Part shown: positions 10,132 to 21,549 of the stretch, one piece after another
How the letters are laid out: each line of letters begins with the position of its first letter
How positions within the stretch are numbered: position 1 is the stretch's first letter
NCBI GenBank assembly: GCA_018907035.1
Contig: JACCIC010000063.1
Span: forward strand, 2,618,001 to 2,682,000
Source of the DNA: Sycobia sp. Sy_11
Taxonomy: Eukaryota; Arthropoda; Insecta; Hymenoptera; Epichrysomallidae
Length of the DNA: 64,000 nucleotides
Direction of reading: 5' to 3'
Notes under the pieces: generated by a model
Told to the model about the DNA's origin: nothing
Seen by the model: the letters and a program-made list of their open reading frames with translations, nothing else
Databases searched by the model: none
Translations under genes and position numbers: made by a program

Positions 10132-11413
10132 TTAGGTTGTCAAATATCTCCCTTCCGCTTTTTTGCTCTTCATTCAATGCTTTATGAAGAGTGTTAGAGT
10201 GGCCGGATTTACTTCAAATATGTGCCGTTTTGTTCGATAATCTGTTTCCATCTAGACGGCAACTTCATTATACCCCTTTCATAGCAATCCCTCTCTTTAT
10301 TTGCGAAGAACACGGATAGCCACTTTTCACAAGCCTCAGTTGAGTCCGACTTTACATTACCAAGGGCGTTCAACATGAACAGGAACAGATGGTAATCACT
10401 TGGCGCTATGTCCGGGCTATATGGTGGATGCGATAGAACCTCCCATCCGAACTCCCGTAGCTTCTGATGAGTCATCAACGAAGTGTGTGGTCTGGCGTTG
10501 TCCTGGTGGAACACTACACTCTTCCTTTTGGCCAAATGTGGATGCTTCTGGTCGATAGCCTGCTTCAAGTAGTACAGTTGTTCACAATAGATGGTAGAAT
10601 TAAGCGACTGGCCATATGGGAGCAGTTCGTAGTGGATGATTCCGTTCCAATTCTACCAAATACACAGCAAAACCTTCTTGGCCGTCAATCTCGGCTTGGC
10701 CACTGTTTGGGACGGTCCACCAGCCTTGGACCACGACCGTTTTCGCTTGATATTGTAGTAAGTGATCTACTTTTCGTCGCCAGTCACCATCCACTTCAAA
10801 AATGGGCCGAGTTCCTTCGGTTTCAGCAGCACATCACAGGCGTTGATTCGGTCCAGGTTTTTTTTGCGTCAAATCATGCGGCACCCAAACATCAAGTTTT
10901 TTTTGTTCACAGCTTTCTGCAGATGGTTTAAAATAGTTTGTTAACTAACTCTCATCTCTTGGACAATGTCACGAGATGCAACAAGCTGATCTAACTTGAT
11001 AAATTCCATGATTTGATCGTATTCGTCGTCACAGGTCTTCCGCCAGCTGGTTTATCTATGGTGTCGTTTTCACCGGCTCTGAATCGACGAAACCATTCCT
11101 CTGCGGTTCGAAGTGATAGCGTGCCATCCTCCAAAACACCATTAATCTCACGGAACGTTTCTCTAGCGGATTTGCCTTTGACGAAGGAAAACTTTAAAAT
11201 AGCGCGAATTTCGGCGTTAGTGAACTCCGCGTTTACACGTCTATAACTTTTGAACGTAATATCCAAACTAATCAAACATAGTGTCTTTTTTACGTTATGA
11301 CAAGACCTTTCAAATAATGTATAGTATTGCCAGATACGAGCTCTGTAGCGCTTTGTACATAGTCGCGAAATCCATAAGACAAAAAGGCGGAAGGGAGATA
11401 TTTGACAACCTAA
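10132..11413 (-). mobile_element. Mariner element, cecropia-like, complete ends
   Basis: Matching inverted ends (TTAGGTTGTCAAATATCTCC inward from both sides) with flanking TA at 10130-10131 and 11414-11415 define a 1282-bp element. Transposase is encoded on the minus strand. A deletion derivative of the same family sits just upstream at 9502-9775. Confidence 0.9.
10209..11240 (-). pseudogene. Mariner transposase (cecropia-like), degenerate
   Basis: The N-terminal region (11240 down to about 10990) encodes MEFTNAEIRAILKFSFVKG-type sequence with a helix-turn-helix and a WFRRFRAGENDT segment. The C-terminal frame (10568-10209) includes HQDNARPHTS and PSDYHLF, whose Asp residues are 34 apart as expected for DD34D mariners, and ends EQNGTYLK. 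Middle parts are in other frames (10600-10794 reads LLQYQAKTVVVQGWW). Several frameshifts and missing blocks rule out activity. Length from start to stop, 1.03 kb, is normal for the family. Confidence 0.8.
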
Positions 11414-11458
11414 TATAATATACAGGAGCAGAAAAAACATACGAGAGCAGCGAAGAAA

Positions 11459-11506
11459 TTTTTTTTTATTATTTAACATGGCTCTATTGATGCTTAGAAA
11501 TATCGA
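11459..11506 (-). repeat. Possible 3' tail of SINE S
   Basis: The order poly-T, ATTATTTAAC, GGCTCTATTGATGCTT and AAATATCG parallels the 3' end of the SINE copies at 42037-42245 and 44810-44888, with roughly 30 of 36 positions alike. It is short, so assignment is tentative. Confidence 0.35.
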
Positions 11507-11752
11507 AGAAAAAGTTATTCCTCACATCAGTAAGTACAATAACTTACTTTGTTTACTATAATTGTATATACATATACAAAGCATCGAACTTTCTTTAGAA
11601 AAACAAATAGATTGAAGGTTAGAAGCTTCTATGCTGTGTACAATTATTCCTTTCATTCCTTTCGTGCTCATCATAATAGTCGATAAACAGAGAAAAAAAG
11701 TATATTATTCTCTCTCCGACAAGCTCGTACGCGCGACAAAAAGGGCCCTGAC

Positions 11753-11756
<4 letters not shown>

Positions 11757-11791
<35 letters not shown>

Positions 11792-12030
11792 TATATTGTT
11801 TTCTCTTCGTCTAGCTCCCGTGGAAACCCCAGAAAGGAGGAATAGCTGCCACGTCATACAATCTCCAGTATGTTCTAAGATAAGACTCCTATTACCCCTC
11901 TTCTCTAATGCAGCGGGTGGTACAGGGAAAAAAGTTATATACTTTTGTCTTTCTCTCTCTAACACGCAACATATTGTCAGCAAGAAATAGTAAATGCAAT
12001 TACAAAAATGGTGTGCTGTACGAGAGAGAT

Positions 12031-12063
<33 letters not shown>

Positions 12064-12085
12064 AAGAGAGAGAGAACTGCATACT
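11757..12085. repeat. (GA)n microsatellites with surrounding GC-richer DNA
   Basis: GA runs lie at about 11757-11787 and 12028-12075. Long open frames across them on both strands come from the simple repeat and are not considered genes. The DNA between, for example GGAATAGCTGCCACGTCATA, is unassigned. Confidence 0.8.
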
Positions 12086-12164
12086 TTTCTCTCCCGCTAC
12101 CAGAGAAAGATAGAAAAGTATCTTATGCTAGACGAGGCGGAAGTCAGCGCTGTGAACTTCTGAA

Positions 12165-12267
12165 AGTTCTGGATCACCTGAAGTGATCTTGAACTACATG
12201 TGACATTAACCCCTATAAAGTTAGCGATGTGAGCTAAAAGAGGATTCACTTCCGGTGATCCAGAACT
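12165..12267. repeat. 21-bp inverted repeat
   Basis: Arms 12165-12185 (AGTTCTGGATCACCTGAAGT...) and 12247-12267 are complementary at 20 of 21 positions around a 61-bp loop. This could be ends of a very small fold-back element or a hairpin-forming site. The interior has no coding capacity. Confidence 0.8.
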
Positions 12268-12269
12268 CT

Positions 12270-13860
12270 CTTAGCTTATCTACTTATAAGACATCTAAGA
12301 ATATTATTTTTTAATTAATTATTTCATGCGAAAGTTTAGATATTAAATAAGAAAAGGAAAACGCTCCTAAAACTAATTTATTACGTATAATTGTTAAGAT
12401 AACAAAATCAAATGAAAAACAAACTTTATTATTTCATTGTAATTCTTTCAAATTTCCTTATGTCATAATTTTTCTTTTATTAAATAAACAACATAATTTC
12501 ATAATATTTGATAAATATTAATTGTAAAATAAATTTTTCATATACTAGCTAGAAACAACGTTCCAAAAAACTCATTTCTAAAACTAGTTTCTACTTTTCT
12601 TTTAATTTTATTAATAATGCCCATATTATACATTTTAAGGTTTGACTAGTTTCTAGCTTGGATGGTTGATTCTATTTTTACTACCTAGTAATCACTTACC
12701 AGCCTATTCAAAGTTAGATTTCTACTAGGGAGCCTTGCTCCAGATTAATTCCTCTGCACTCACTTATTCATAATATAGGAATATAACACTACAAATATAT
12801 AATTTAAAAATTATTTTCATACATACTTGTCGGCTCGTCTTCAAATAGTTGTTTGATAAACAAGCGAATCTAGATATTAAATTTTATCGTTTGGACTCCA
12901 AAAATACCTACCCACTTAAAATTATACCGAGGAGTTGTTCACTCTTTGAAATCATTGGGTCCTCTGAAACCAATCATTTAAACATTCTTTAAAATCAGTT
13001 GAAATTACTTGTAATAATCGTAATAATTCAAATTCGTTTTAAAGGCATTTAAAAACCATTTTTCATTTTCAACAAATTGTATGTTTGAATAAATCACGAG
13101 TAATGGAATCTTGTGAAAATATTGAAAATGTATCTATCGAAGTAATTTTAATGCTATATAAAAGTAAGTACAGGTCTGAATAATGACGATATTGTCAAAT
13201 TTTAACGTTGATTAATTTTTTCTTTCAAACGCTTTGTTTGGCAAGTCAAGTCTATTTATGTGCCAGACGTATTTTTGATGAACGTAAACTTTTTTGTGTA
13301 AACTTATAGTTAGTTATTTAACACTTTTATAATTATGTTATTTAACACTTTTTAGATAAATAGAATTATCTTTCTATCCGATTGTTTGTTTTAGTTATAG
13401 CCGTTAAATATTTGATAACGTGTTGTTAAACCCGTCAATAATCGACTATCTATACAAATATACATTGAACTAAATTAATGCAAATATGTAAATGCAGTTT
13501 AAAAATCAAAAATCCAAACTACTTTCTATTTGCCGTTACTTTCAATCTGAAGTTACTTTTTACCAATCAAATAAATATATAATCAATGCGATATGTCGAT
13601 GTAAAATGTTCAATAGGAGTCTGGGAATTTAACATTTTCCATTTTAATGTGTTGATAAAAGAACTCTATCGCACATTTTGGCAACGTATTTGTTTTTGTT
13701 TAAACTCATTTTGCTGTGTTGACAGTTTTCTGACAGTTTCTTGTAATGCTCACTTCAAACGAATAAGTTGAGTTCAATATAATGATTCTTTGATGATTTA
13801 ACATCTCAGAAACAGTTCGTAGTATATGACACCCTTTTGATCCCACTATATGCAGAGCAT
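12270..13860. other. AT-rich intergenic stretch
   Basis: About 1.6 kb without recognisable coding, RNA or repeated sequence; only short open frames, none with a known motif. Confidence 0.5.
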
Positions 13861-13865
13861 GACTT

Positions 13866-14268
13866 TATTTACATGAATATTTCGTTGCGGCGTTGATTGG
13901 GTGGGCTCGCCAGGCTTTATATACGATTTTCTGAGTATAGGGTTATCAAATAAATCCATTTTTCATCACCAGTGACAAAACCGTGCAAAAATGATTTACA
14001 TTTTTATACCGTTGCAGTCACATTTTGGATATGCAAAATAACGTTTAACGTCTCTCTGCTTGAATTAGTACAGCATCCAGTTTCCGAACTTTTGAATGAA
14101 TCCCAATGCTTTTAGGCGTAAGGAAACGGCTTATTGTGTGACGCCCAAAAGTTTTTCTTGAATCTGACAGGGATCCTTATCCAGCAAAGCATCTAGAACA
14201 GAACAATCCTTGTCTTCAACTTGAAAATCACCATTTTTCAACCGTATATATATATATATTTTCATAAC
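13866..14268 (-). pseudogene. Old mariner transposase fragment
   Basis: The minus strand gives GDFQVEDKD, LDALLDKDPCQIQEKLLGVT, a stop, LRLKALGFIQKFGNW, and further on KPGEPTQSTPQRNIHVN. These are the linker, second helix-turn-helix and early catalytic region of a mauritiana-like mariner, with stops and frameshifts throughout. A younger mariner (14271) has inserted at its N-terminal side, so this is the older of the two. Confidence 0.7.
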
Positions 14269-14270
14269 TA

Positions 14271-14856
14271 TTAGGAGTGTGAATAAGTCTTTCCCGTTTT
14301 TTGTAAGAGATGGCGCCACCAATACTGTGCGAGTATTCAATGGTTACATATGTCATAATCAAAGCTTATTCATATGTCAACAATTCCATACTAACACATT
14401 AGTTAAAATTTTTTCGTATCATAAATTTTTGATATCGTGAAAATGTCGAAATTTGAGCCGAGTCGACGTCATTTGCGGGAAGTTTCACTTTATTGGTTCA
14501 ATTTGAAGAAATCTGCTGCCGAGACGCATCGATTGCTTCAGGAGGCTTATGGAGAAGGTTGTGTCGATGATTCAAGTGTTCGCGGATGGTTTCGACGCTT
14601 CAAAAGCGGTGATTTCGACGTGGAAGACAAGGAGCGGTCCGGGCGGCCGAAAATCTTTGAAGATCGAGAATTGGCGACTTTGCTTGATGAAGATTCTTGT
14701 CAAACGCAAGAAGAACTTGCTGAAGCATTGGGAGTTGACCGAACAACCATTTCCAAGCGTTTGAAAGCCATGGGAATGATCCAAAAGCAAGGAAATTGGG
14801 TGCCGTACGAACTGAAGCTGAGAGACGTCGAACGGCGTTTTTTCACTTGCGAACAG
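14271..14856 (+). mobile_element. 5' half of a young mariner, copy C
   Basis: Begins with the same end as the full copies at 23584 and 32165 (TTAGGAGTGTGAATAAGTCT), preceded by TA at 14269-14270. The transposase opens at 14437 (MKMSKFEPSRRH) and is nearly identical to the full copies up to TTCACTTGCGAACAG at 14856, where similarity ceases. It differs from both full copies in the linker (SGRPKIFEDRELA against SGRSQIFEDREFA), so those two are closer to each other. The 3' half including all catalytic Asp residues is absent. Confidence 0.9.
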
Positions 14857-14869
14857 TCAACAATTTCCA

Positions 14870-15170
14870 ACTTTCGCTGCAAAACCAATAACGCTTTGAG
14901 TAACTTCACGTAAGACTAACCTATCTGATTCAACGACTAACTATAGCTAGCAGCAGTTGTTCATTTAATTTACAGTTCAAATTTGCGGATGTGTTCCTTT
15001 TATGAAGCACTGAAATTCCACCAAGTTGCACATGCATATGTTATAATTGGACGGATTAAAATTAAATAGCAGATAATTTTAGCATGTTTATTAAGCGGTT
15101 TGTTGAAAGAATTCTGGTATTTGCTTTGAAGACTTAGCGCGCTTTTTTAAATTGTGTATTAATATGAATA
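14870..15170. other. Unassigned stretch
   Basis: No supported feature; sequence after the mariner break does not continue that element. Confidence 0.5.
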
Positions 15171-15174
15171 TTCA

Positions 15175-16564
15175 TTCTCAATAGCTTATTCAATTGCGCT
15201 CCAAGGTATTTTATAAAATTTTCATGCTCTATATGTATCTTGTAAGGTTTCTTATATATGTATATTTAAAAATTTTTTATATCTGATCTAATATTAGGAG
15301 CGATTCTATTAAGAGGTTTACGAAACAAGATTGTTTCTGATTTATCGGCGATTATTTTCAGGTTCCAATTATTATAATGGGTATTGATATTATTAACTAT
15401 ATATTCAAAAGTATTTTCGGTAAGTTTAAGAGATTTGTTGGCAACATAAATTATTTAATCGTCAGCAAAAGCAACGATGTACGTTTTATTATCTTAGTTC
15501 AGATTAAATAATTTTGTAATATTATATGTAAATATATTAACTAATAATGGCGAATTTACGGTTCCTTGCATAAGCTCATCGATAATTTTAAATTAAAGTG
15601 AAGATGTAAATGAATCGTTCCAAATTATGAAGGATCGATTTTGAGTCATATTCCAGATTAGCTGTATCAAATTAATATGGAATTTCAGATCATGCAATAT
15701 ATAAAACAAGCCATTTAATCATACGGAATAGAAAGCTTTTTCCACATATAGTACGCAAGCGAAAATAAATTCATTATTATATAAATGGTAGTTAATATCG
15801 TTTACAATGGCGTGTGAAATACAAAGCCAAGTATAAGGACTTGGCTTATGGTTGGAGTAAGGAAAATAGGTCTATAACTGTCTGTGAATTTGAGGCATTT
15901 ATTTTTGTTGAGAATAGGAAGTAGTTTTGCTGTTTTTCAGATACACGGATTGATTAGGTAATTTCGAAAAGATTTTTTGTGTGAAGAAATTTGTAAATAA
16001 AAATAATTAGAGGTTTTATAACATTATATTTAAAAAAAGACTTATAAAATCTGATAAGCGATCTTTCTTAATAAATTTTTTAATTTAAGGTTTAATAGTA
16101 TTTTCGACTACTTTTTTGTGTCTGAATTTTTATTTAGCGATTTACTTATATGAATGGGTATGTGATTCATTACCATACATTGGTAACTGTTTGGTGAAAG
16201 CTTTGTATTTTGTCTTTTTATATATAAATTTAAATTTCTTGGTCCGATTTTCTTTTAAATTTATCGGTTGTGTTAGATTAATGGAAAATGTTAGTGATTA
16301 ATGATCGCTGCAGTAATCATATGTTTTAGATTTATCGATAATAAGATGCGTGAATGAGACACGGCTGTCTGATACGTATAAGTCAAAATACGAGTCTGCA
16401 CTCGGAAATGTGGGATTGAGAGGAGAAATAATTCTAGATTTATAAAATGCGCCTTCTTGCTCAAGCCATTTATTAAGAAATCTGGCTTTTGTGTTCGTTA
16501 TAAAATCACCCCAATTAGTTCGTCTGGCATTAAAGTTTCTTTCTATGATATAGCTGGTTTTCAA
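15175..16564 (-). pseudogene. Jockey/I-type non-LTR retrotransposon, endonuclease and RT remnants
   Basis: On the minus strand 16564-16298 encodes part of an APE-type endonuclease (ERNFNARRTNWGDF, later NPTFPSADSYFDLYVSDSR, CSDH). The reverse transcriptase follows downstream in broken frames: SYRPIFLTP (near 15890), ACVLYVEKAF, LMQGTVNSPLL, then TYIVAFADD with a stop right after the catalytic Asp pair (near 15475), and FIKYLGA. These enzymes nick target DNA and prime reverse transcription at the nick. Many stops show age. Start and poly-A end were not found. The strand order, endonuclease before RT, fits one element. Confidence 0.75.
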
Positions 16565-16888
16565 GATATAATTTAGAGAAAAGTGCCTGTAATTCCTTAT
16601 TCAAATTGTTTTTATCATAGTTAATCGCAATAATAACTATCAAAAACAAGTTGATATTTGTGCAGTTTATTTGTATTATAGTGAATTGTATTCTTTTATC
16701 ATTCATTGAACTAGAATAAAAGATTTTCTCAAAATTAAGCTACTCTTTGATTAAGATGCCAGTACTCTATCTTGGGAATTCTGCTGGCGATCAGTTCTGA
16801 TAAAGCCAAAATTATCAAAAAAAATTTATATTTTTTTGATAATTTAGTTCGCTAATTAATGTGTAATGTGCGTTACTCAGCGGCGAGT

Positions 16889-16920
<32 letters not shown>

Positions 16921-17095
16921 TATAGATCTAGTATAGTGAATAAATAACGCACGTAGTTCAATGTTAAATAAAAACTGGTCTACTTGTATTATATAATAAT
17001 ATAGCTAGGTACTAACAGCGGTCAGTAAATAAATAAACGACCAATAAGAACCGACAAAATTATAATTTAAAATGAAATACCATATTTTTCGTTCG

Positions 17096-17103
17096 TATAA
17101 AAG
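17096..17103 (+). promoter_or_regulatory. TATA box of repeat L
   Basis: TATAAAAG lies about 120 bp before the first hairpin and is preserved in the other copy (complement of 30566-30573). It suggests that the hairpin array is transcribed near the 5' end of an RNA. Confidence 0.5.
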
Positions 17104-17224
17104 TACGTTATTTTTCGATAGAAATTCTGTTCGTCTTCGGCACCTGCTGAAGAAGGCACCTCTCTAGTGAAGAAAGGGAAACAGTAAAATTCGACCGACC
17201 GACCCGTTGTCTCCCGGTGCAAAG

Positions 17225-18043
17225 TCTTCAATGAGAAAAAGGCACTCCTTTGCTCGTTTGAAGATATGACTTCTTGTGTAGGATAGGGCGCTCCCTTGCT
17301 AACAAGAAATACCGCACCGAGCGATACTCGAGAAGGCCAACGAAAAAGGAAAAATTCTATTTCTGGGTAAAGGCGCTCCTTTGTCAGAAATATAATTAGA
17401 AAATATATTATTGACGAGGTGTTCCTAAGAATAATATATTAAATTCCGTAGGGCATTCTGTTTATCTGTAAAAAATTAAAAGTCAGATTTTATCTCTGAG
17501 AAAAGGCGCTCCTTTGTCAGAGATAAAATTAAATGTGTATTAATGACGAGGCGCTCCTCGAATTAATACACACTGACCGCCGAGAAATTGTAAAATCCGT
17601 CAAAAAGGTAAAAAGTTAAAAGTCAGATTTTATATCTGAGAAAAGGCGTTCCTTTGTCAGAGATAAAATTAACGAGGTATTAATAACGAGGCACTTCTCG
17701 AATTAACACATCTAGACTAACGCAGATTAATAGTAAAGTGTCGATAAATCTTCAAGATAGGGAAATCCGTATAATTAAAGTGTTATAGGAAAAGGCGCGA
17801 CGTTTCTCCGAATCTAAATTATAGCGAGACATGTCGAAGGAAAATAATATATACCTGAGAAGTAAATAAGGAATTAAAATAAATAGAATTATGTATAATT
17901 ATAAGTATTTACTTCATACTATAACAAAATTATAATTAATTAATATAAGCGTAAAATAATTTTTTAATAAGATCAGGCGCTACTGAATTATTTAAAAATG
18001 AATAATTTTATATTATTGACGAGGAGCCCTCGGAATGATATAA
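17225..18043 (+). repeat. Array of about ten hairpins with a common apex (copy 1)
   Basis: Imperfect to perfect inverted repeats occur at 17225-17264, 17270-17310, 17353-17397, 17402-17440, 17487-17529, 17535-17571, 17627-17669, 17677-17709, 17959-17999 and 18008-18043. Most share an apical segment such as AAAGG-CGCT-CCTTT or CGAGG-CGCT-CCTCG, while outer stems differ (for example ATTTTATCTCTGA with TCAGAGATAAAAT; GTGTATTAAT with ATTAATACAC). Units at 17627-17709 are a local duplication of 17487-17571. Stem lengths are 12-18 bp. Seen directly in sequence; RNA folding and role are inference. Confidence 0.85.
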
Positions 18044-18439
18044 GAATTAAATTGGATAAATTGCGAGAAAGCGAAAACTCCGGCCGTGGAAATAGACGAC
18101 CAAAGTAAATAAAGAGAGAGCGCGAAAATAGGCCAAGGCCGAATAGCCGATAATAGGATTAAGAATTTAAGTCGCGACGAAATACGCGGAAATATAAAAT
18201 TATAATATGATAGAAATTATTAAATAGTAAAATATTATAAAATTTTTTTTCTTTTTTTTTGTTTGTTGTAGGGAGTGACTAGCAAGATCAAGTAAGAATA
18301 GCCGACATTATAATATATTTCATTTTTTTCTTATTATTTATTGTTATTATTATTCTTTGTTATTGTTATTCTTTCTTAGTGTTATTGAATAAATAGAGTC
18401 ACTTTTATTAGAATATAAAAGAATTTCAAAGAGTTATTC

Positions 18440-20580
18440 ACCTAATCCATCTGCCCGTCCTGACACGATCCTTCATCTTCCTAAGAACCCTCAAACTATC
18501 TAAATGTTCAAACTGCAAGAAGAAGATAGGAGACGGGTCGGTACAAATGTGATATTTTTTATTTTTTACACAAAAACAAAGCGTTATGTAAGAAAAAGTT
18601 AGAGAATAAAAAGTGCTTAGAATTGACCAAGAAGTATATCTGAATTTTTTTTGAAACGATTCAATGAATTTTTCCAATTTGTCATAAATTGCCAATTAGC
18701 AAAAATAAAAAAGTTGCTCAAAACTCAGCGAAAAAATTTAGGCATATTCTCTGATTGATTCTAAGTACTTTTTATCTTATTGATTTTTTCGTCGAATGCA
18801 TTATATTCGAGAAAAATATTCGTGAAAGTTTGGACAAAATTTTGCGCTTCAGGCGCCATTTTCTAGCCACCATATTAAATTTCTGGATTCAGGACCAAAC
18901 TGAATTTAAAGTACAACTCGTTTAAGCACTCATAGTGGAAAAATAAAGTTCCGTACTCAACGTTAACTCAACAAGAAATTGGATTTTAAAAAAAAGTATC
19001 GAAATTTTGCATTTTTTTGTAAACGTCGCCATATTGGATTTTTGAGTGAAAACTTTGCAATTCTGATATCAGAACTGGAAAATAGAGAAAAAAATACTTA
19101 AGAAAAAGTATATTTTCTTTGAATATATCAGTGGAATATGTGATAGATTTACGGTTGAAAACAGAGTTACGATTTCTCTGTTTTGGACGTTAAGGGGTTA
19201 AGCGTAAATAAAAGTAATGTAACAGTTTCATATTGACGCAATAAATATTTCAAAATTTTTCCAACCAATATTAAAACATATGTATAACACGGTCGTCCGA
19301 AGGCTGTAGTTCCTATACTTCTTTTCGGAACAGGACCGCACTCCTTGATCGAAGTGTAAGAGTCAGTCAAAACGGAATAAATGTTTTTTTTGTTTCAATT
19401 ATTTTAGAATTTATAGTATTATGACTTCGTATTTTATTATCAATAATTATTTATAAAAATATTTGAACATCAATTTCTAGATTTTTTTCTTTTAATAAAG
19501 TAACTGTCCCTTTAACAATTAAAATGATAAAATAGGAATGAAATAGGTAAATATCGATTAGATTTTTGTATAAAATCATTTATTACGAATATATTGATTG
19601 GAATGTTTGAAATATCTACGTATTACAAAAAATTGATCAAAATCCTTAAAAATTCTTGGAAATGGAAAGGCAATACTATTATAAAATAAAATATTATTTA
19701 CAATTTTTCGATTATTATACTCGTTTGACGAAACATACCCACATAATTCCAATATAACATATTGGAATGTCAGATTATTTTAGCCTTCTATAAATAATAA
19801 AGCAAAAAATACTCGAAACTAAATATTGGACAGTATCGTAAAAGGTATGTAAACATATGTGTTCACTGGGTCTTATTACGACCTACGTCTTTGCTACCCT
19901 ACGCGGCAAATGATTTATGAGTTTATTGTTTAGATGCTAGAAGTTATTTATAGGTTTTAAGCGTCTCACAAAGGCTTGCAGAGTTTTCTATTTCGACTGC
20001 TGTAATTAGTCTTGTGTCGTCCTTTCGTTTGAAAAGATGTTTTTTCTTTCCTCGTTTGAAATAAAGTTCATGTTAAAAGATTATTTCGTGTATCTTTATT
20101 TTAATATTCCACCTACTATATTTAATAAAAATCCAATAGGCTATGGGTCCAGATTTCGCGAGAGAACTTTCCGTGATTTTGTGGATTGTGTAATCTATTA
20201 ATAAAATAAAACTGCGTTCAATAAACAGAAAAAAAGTTTTTTTCTATTAAGTGAAAAATGGAAACAATATCAATATCTATTTATGTTATTATATTTTAAT
20301 TTATAATATCTCTTTTATAAATCCAATATATTCCCAGATAAAAATATTTTAATATAAACAAATTACAATATAAAATATAATGAAGCTGTACACAAAATTT
20401 ACATGTTAACTTATAATTTCTGATCCTTAGGTAAGGAATAATATAAATACATAAAATAAAAAAAATCGATTCACAACTCTCCATTCCCGAAACATCAAAA
20501 TTCCGAAATTTTACTATAAAAGACAACTGTATTAGTCTCAAGGAACTAGAAATCTGTAATTCTCACGCTAGTTACTAACG
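18440..20580. other. AT-rich intergenic stretch
   Basis: About 2.1 kb without a supported gene or recognised repeat; open frames here are short and without motifs. Confidence 0.5.
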
Positions 20581-20602
20581 GTAATTTATTTTTTTGTTTC
20601 AG

Positions 20603-20644
20603 AGACTCTTATGGAAGAGACGAACAATAGGATGGACAAATCGG
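20603..20644 (+). other. Candidate 42-nt microexon
   Basis: A strong acceptor (TTATTTTTTTGTTTCAG) precedes and a strong donor (CGG followed by GTAAGTTA) follows a 42-nt segment, a multiple of three, open in two frames. One frame contains an ATG (METNNRMDKS-like, exactly MEETNNRMDKS). No neighbouring exon was found, so this could be a short exon of a host gene with large introns or a chance pairing of signals. Confidence 0.25.
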
Positions 20645-20979
20645 GTAAGTTAATAGAGTGCGAGTATTGGCATGAGCTGTATACGTTTCCCGATTATTTC
20701 CGAAATTAACATGGGCTCTCTCATCACTTTGATTCTCATAACAGAAATCATTCATGCATGCATTAACCATATAAAAGGGTAGCGCGACGCGATAAATCAA
20801 TCACCATATAAGATATACATTGATCGTGGCCAGTTTCCCTATGCCAGCCTACGAATCTGAGAATCTCAGATTTTTCAGGAAATAAAAATATTAATGAATT
20901 TACTAACAAATATTTGTACCAGTCTTATAGTCTTTATAATTTTATTAATACTATTTTACGTCGCTGTATTTATTATACT

Positions 20980-21105
20980 CCCAACTCTCAATACTAATCA
21001 ACGATAAAAGTCTACGATGTATTAATAAACAAAGCACATATAAATTTTTACATCGATGATTAGGTACTTGTGCTAATCGACCGTTCTAACACTTAAACAA
21101 TCGCG
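20980..21105 (-). repeat. Decayed copy of SINE S
   Basis: The order of ACTAATCAACGATAAAAGTC, TACGATGT, AACAAAGCACATATAAAT and CTTGTGCTAATCGACCG parallels the SINE at 42037-42245 with many substitutions. Confidence 0.55.
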
Positions 21106-21549
21106 TAGTGTCGCCTTTATAAATTAACTATCATCCTTCATCTCAGCTTCATCCGAAATAATAATTAAACCGATTTAATAAAACGTTCAATCATATCTAT
21201 GTAAAAAATACTTTATGTATAAGTCTATATTCCTATAGATAATTTTTTTTTTTTCAATTACAGTTGGCACCAGTAACTAAATATTCATGGTATTTAGTTC
21301 AAAATAATAAAATATACGCAAAATATAAATATGTATATATTATGTATATCGCCTACATACGGCTTCTTGAGAAAATTATTGTACTTTCGTGTTTGGTCGG
21401 ACGAAAAAGATGTTGAGGTTGAGATAAAACACGATGTTTACATATCTTGGGATGACTGCAATGCAGTGTTTCGTTTTCAGACGATATAAAGCTTTTAAAT
21501 TGATTTTATTCACTTTAATGATTTTAATATTGAGTTTATACAAATATTT

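Larger units (their letters stand above)
16862..18425 (+). mobile_element. LTR-like repeat L with hairpin array, copy 1
   Basis: This region matches the reverse complement of 29500-30791 for about 1.2 kb. Both copies start TGTAA (here TGTAATGTGCG at 16862), carry a TATA box (TATAAAAG at 17096-17103) and then a chain of hairpins. Further on are a pyrimidine tract ending TTTGTTGTAG (about 18260-18271) and AATAAA near 18387. TG start, promoter and polyadenylation signal in order suggest an LTR and leader of a retrotransposon, but no clean CA end, primer-binding site or partner LTR was found, so the class is open. Confidence 0.5.

Noticed and set aside
17225..18043. CRISPR-like array
   Set aside because: Units are self-complementary hairpins with differing arms rather than identical repeats with unique spacers, there are no cas genes, and the context is an insect genome.
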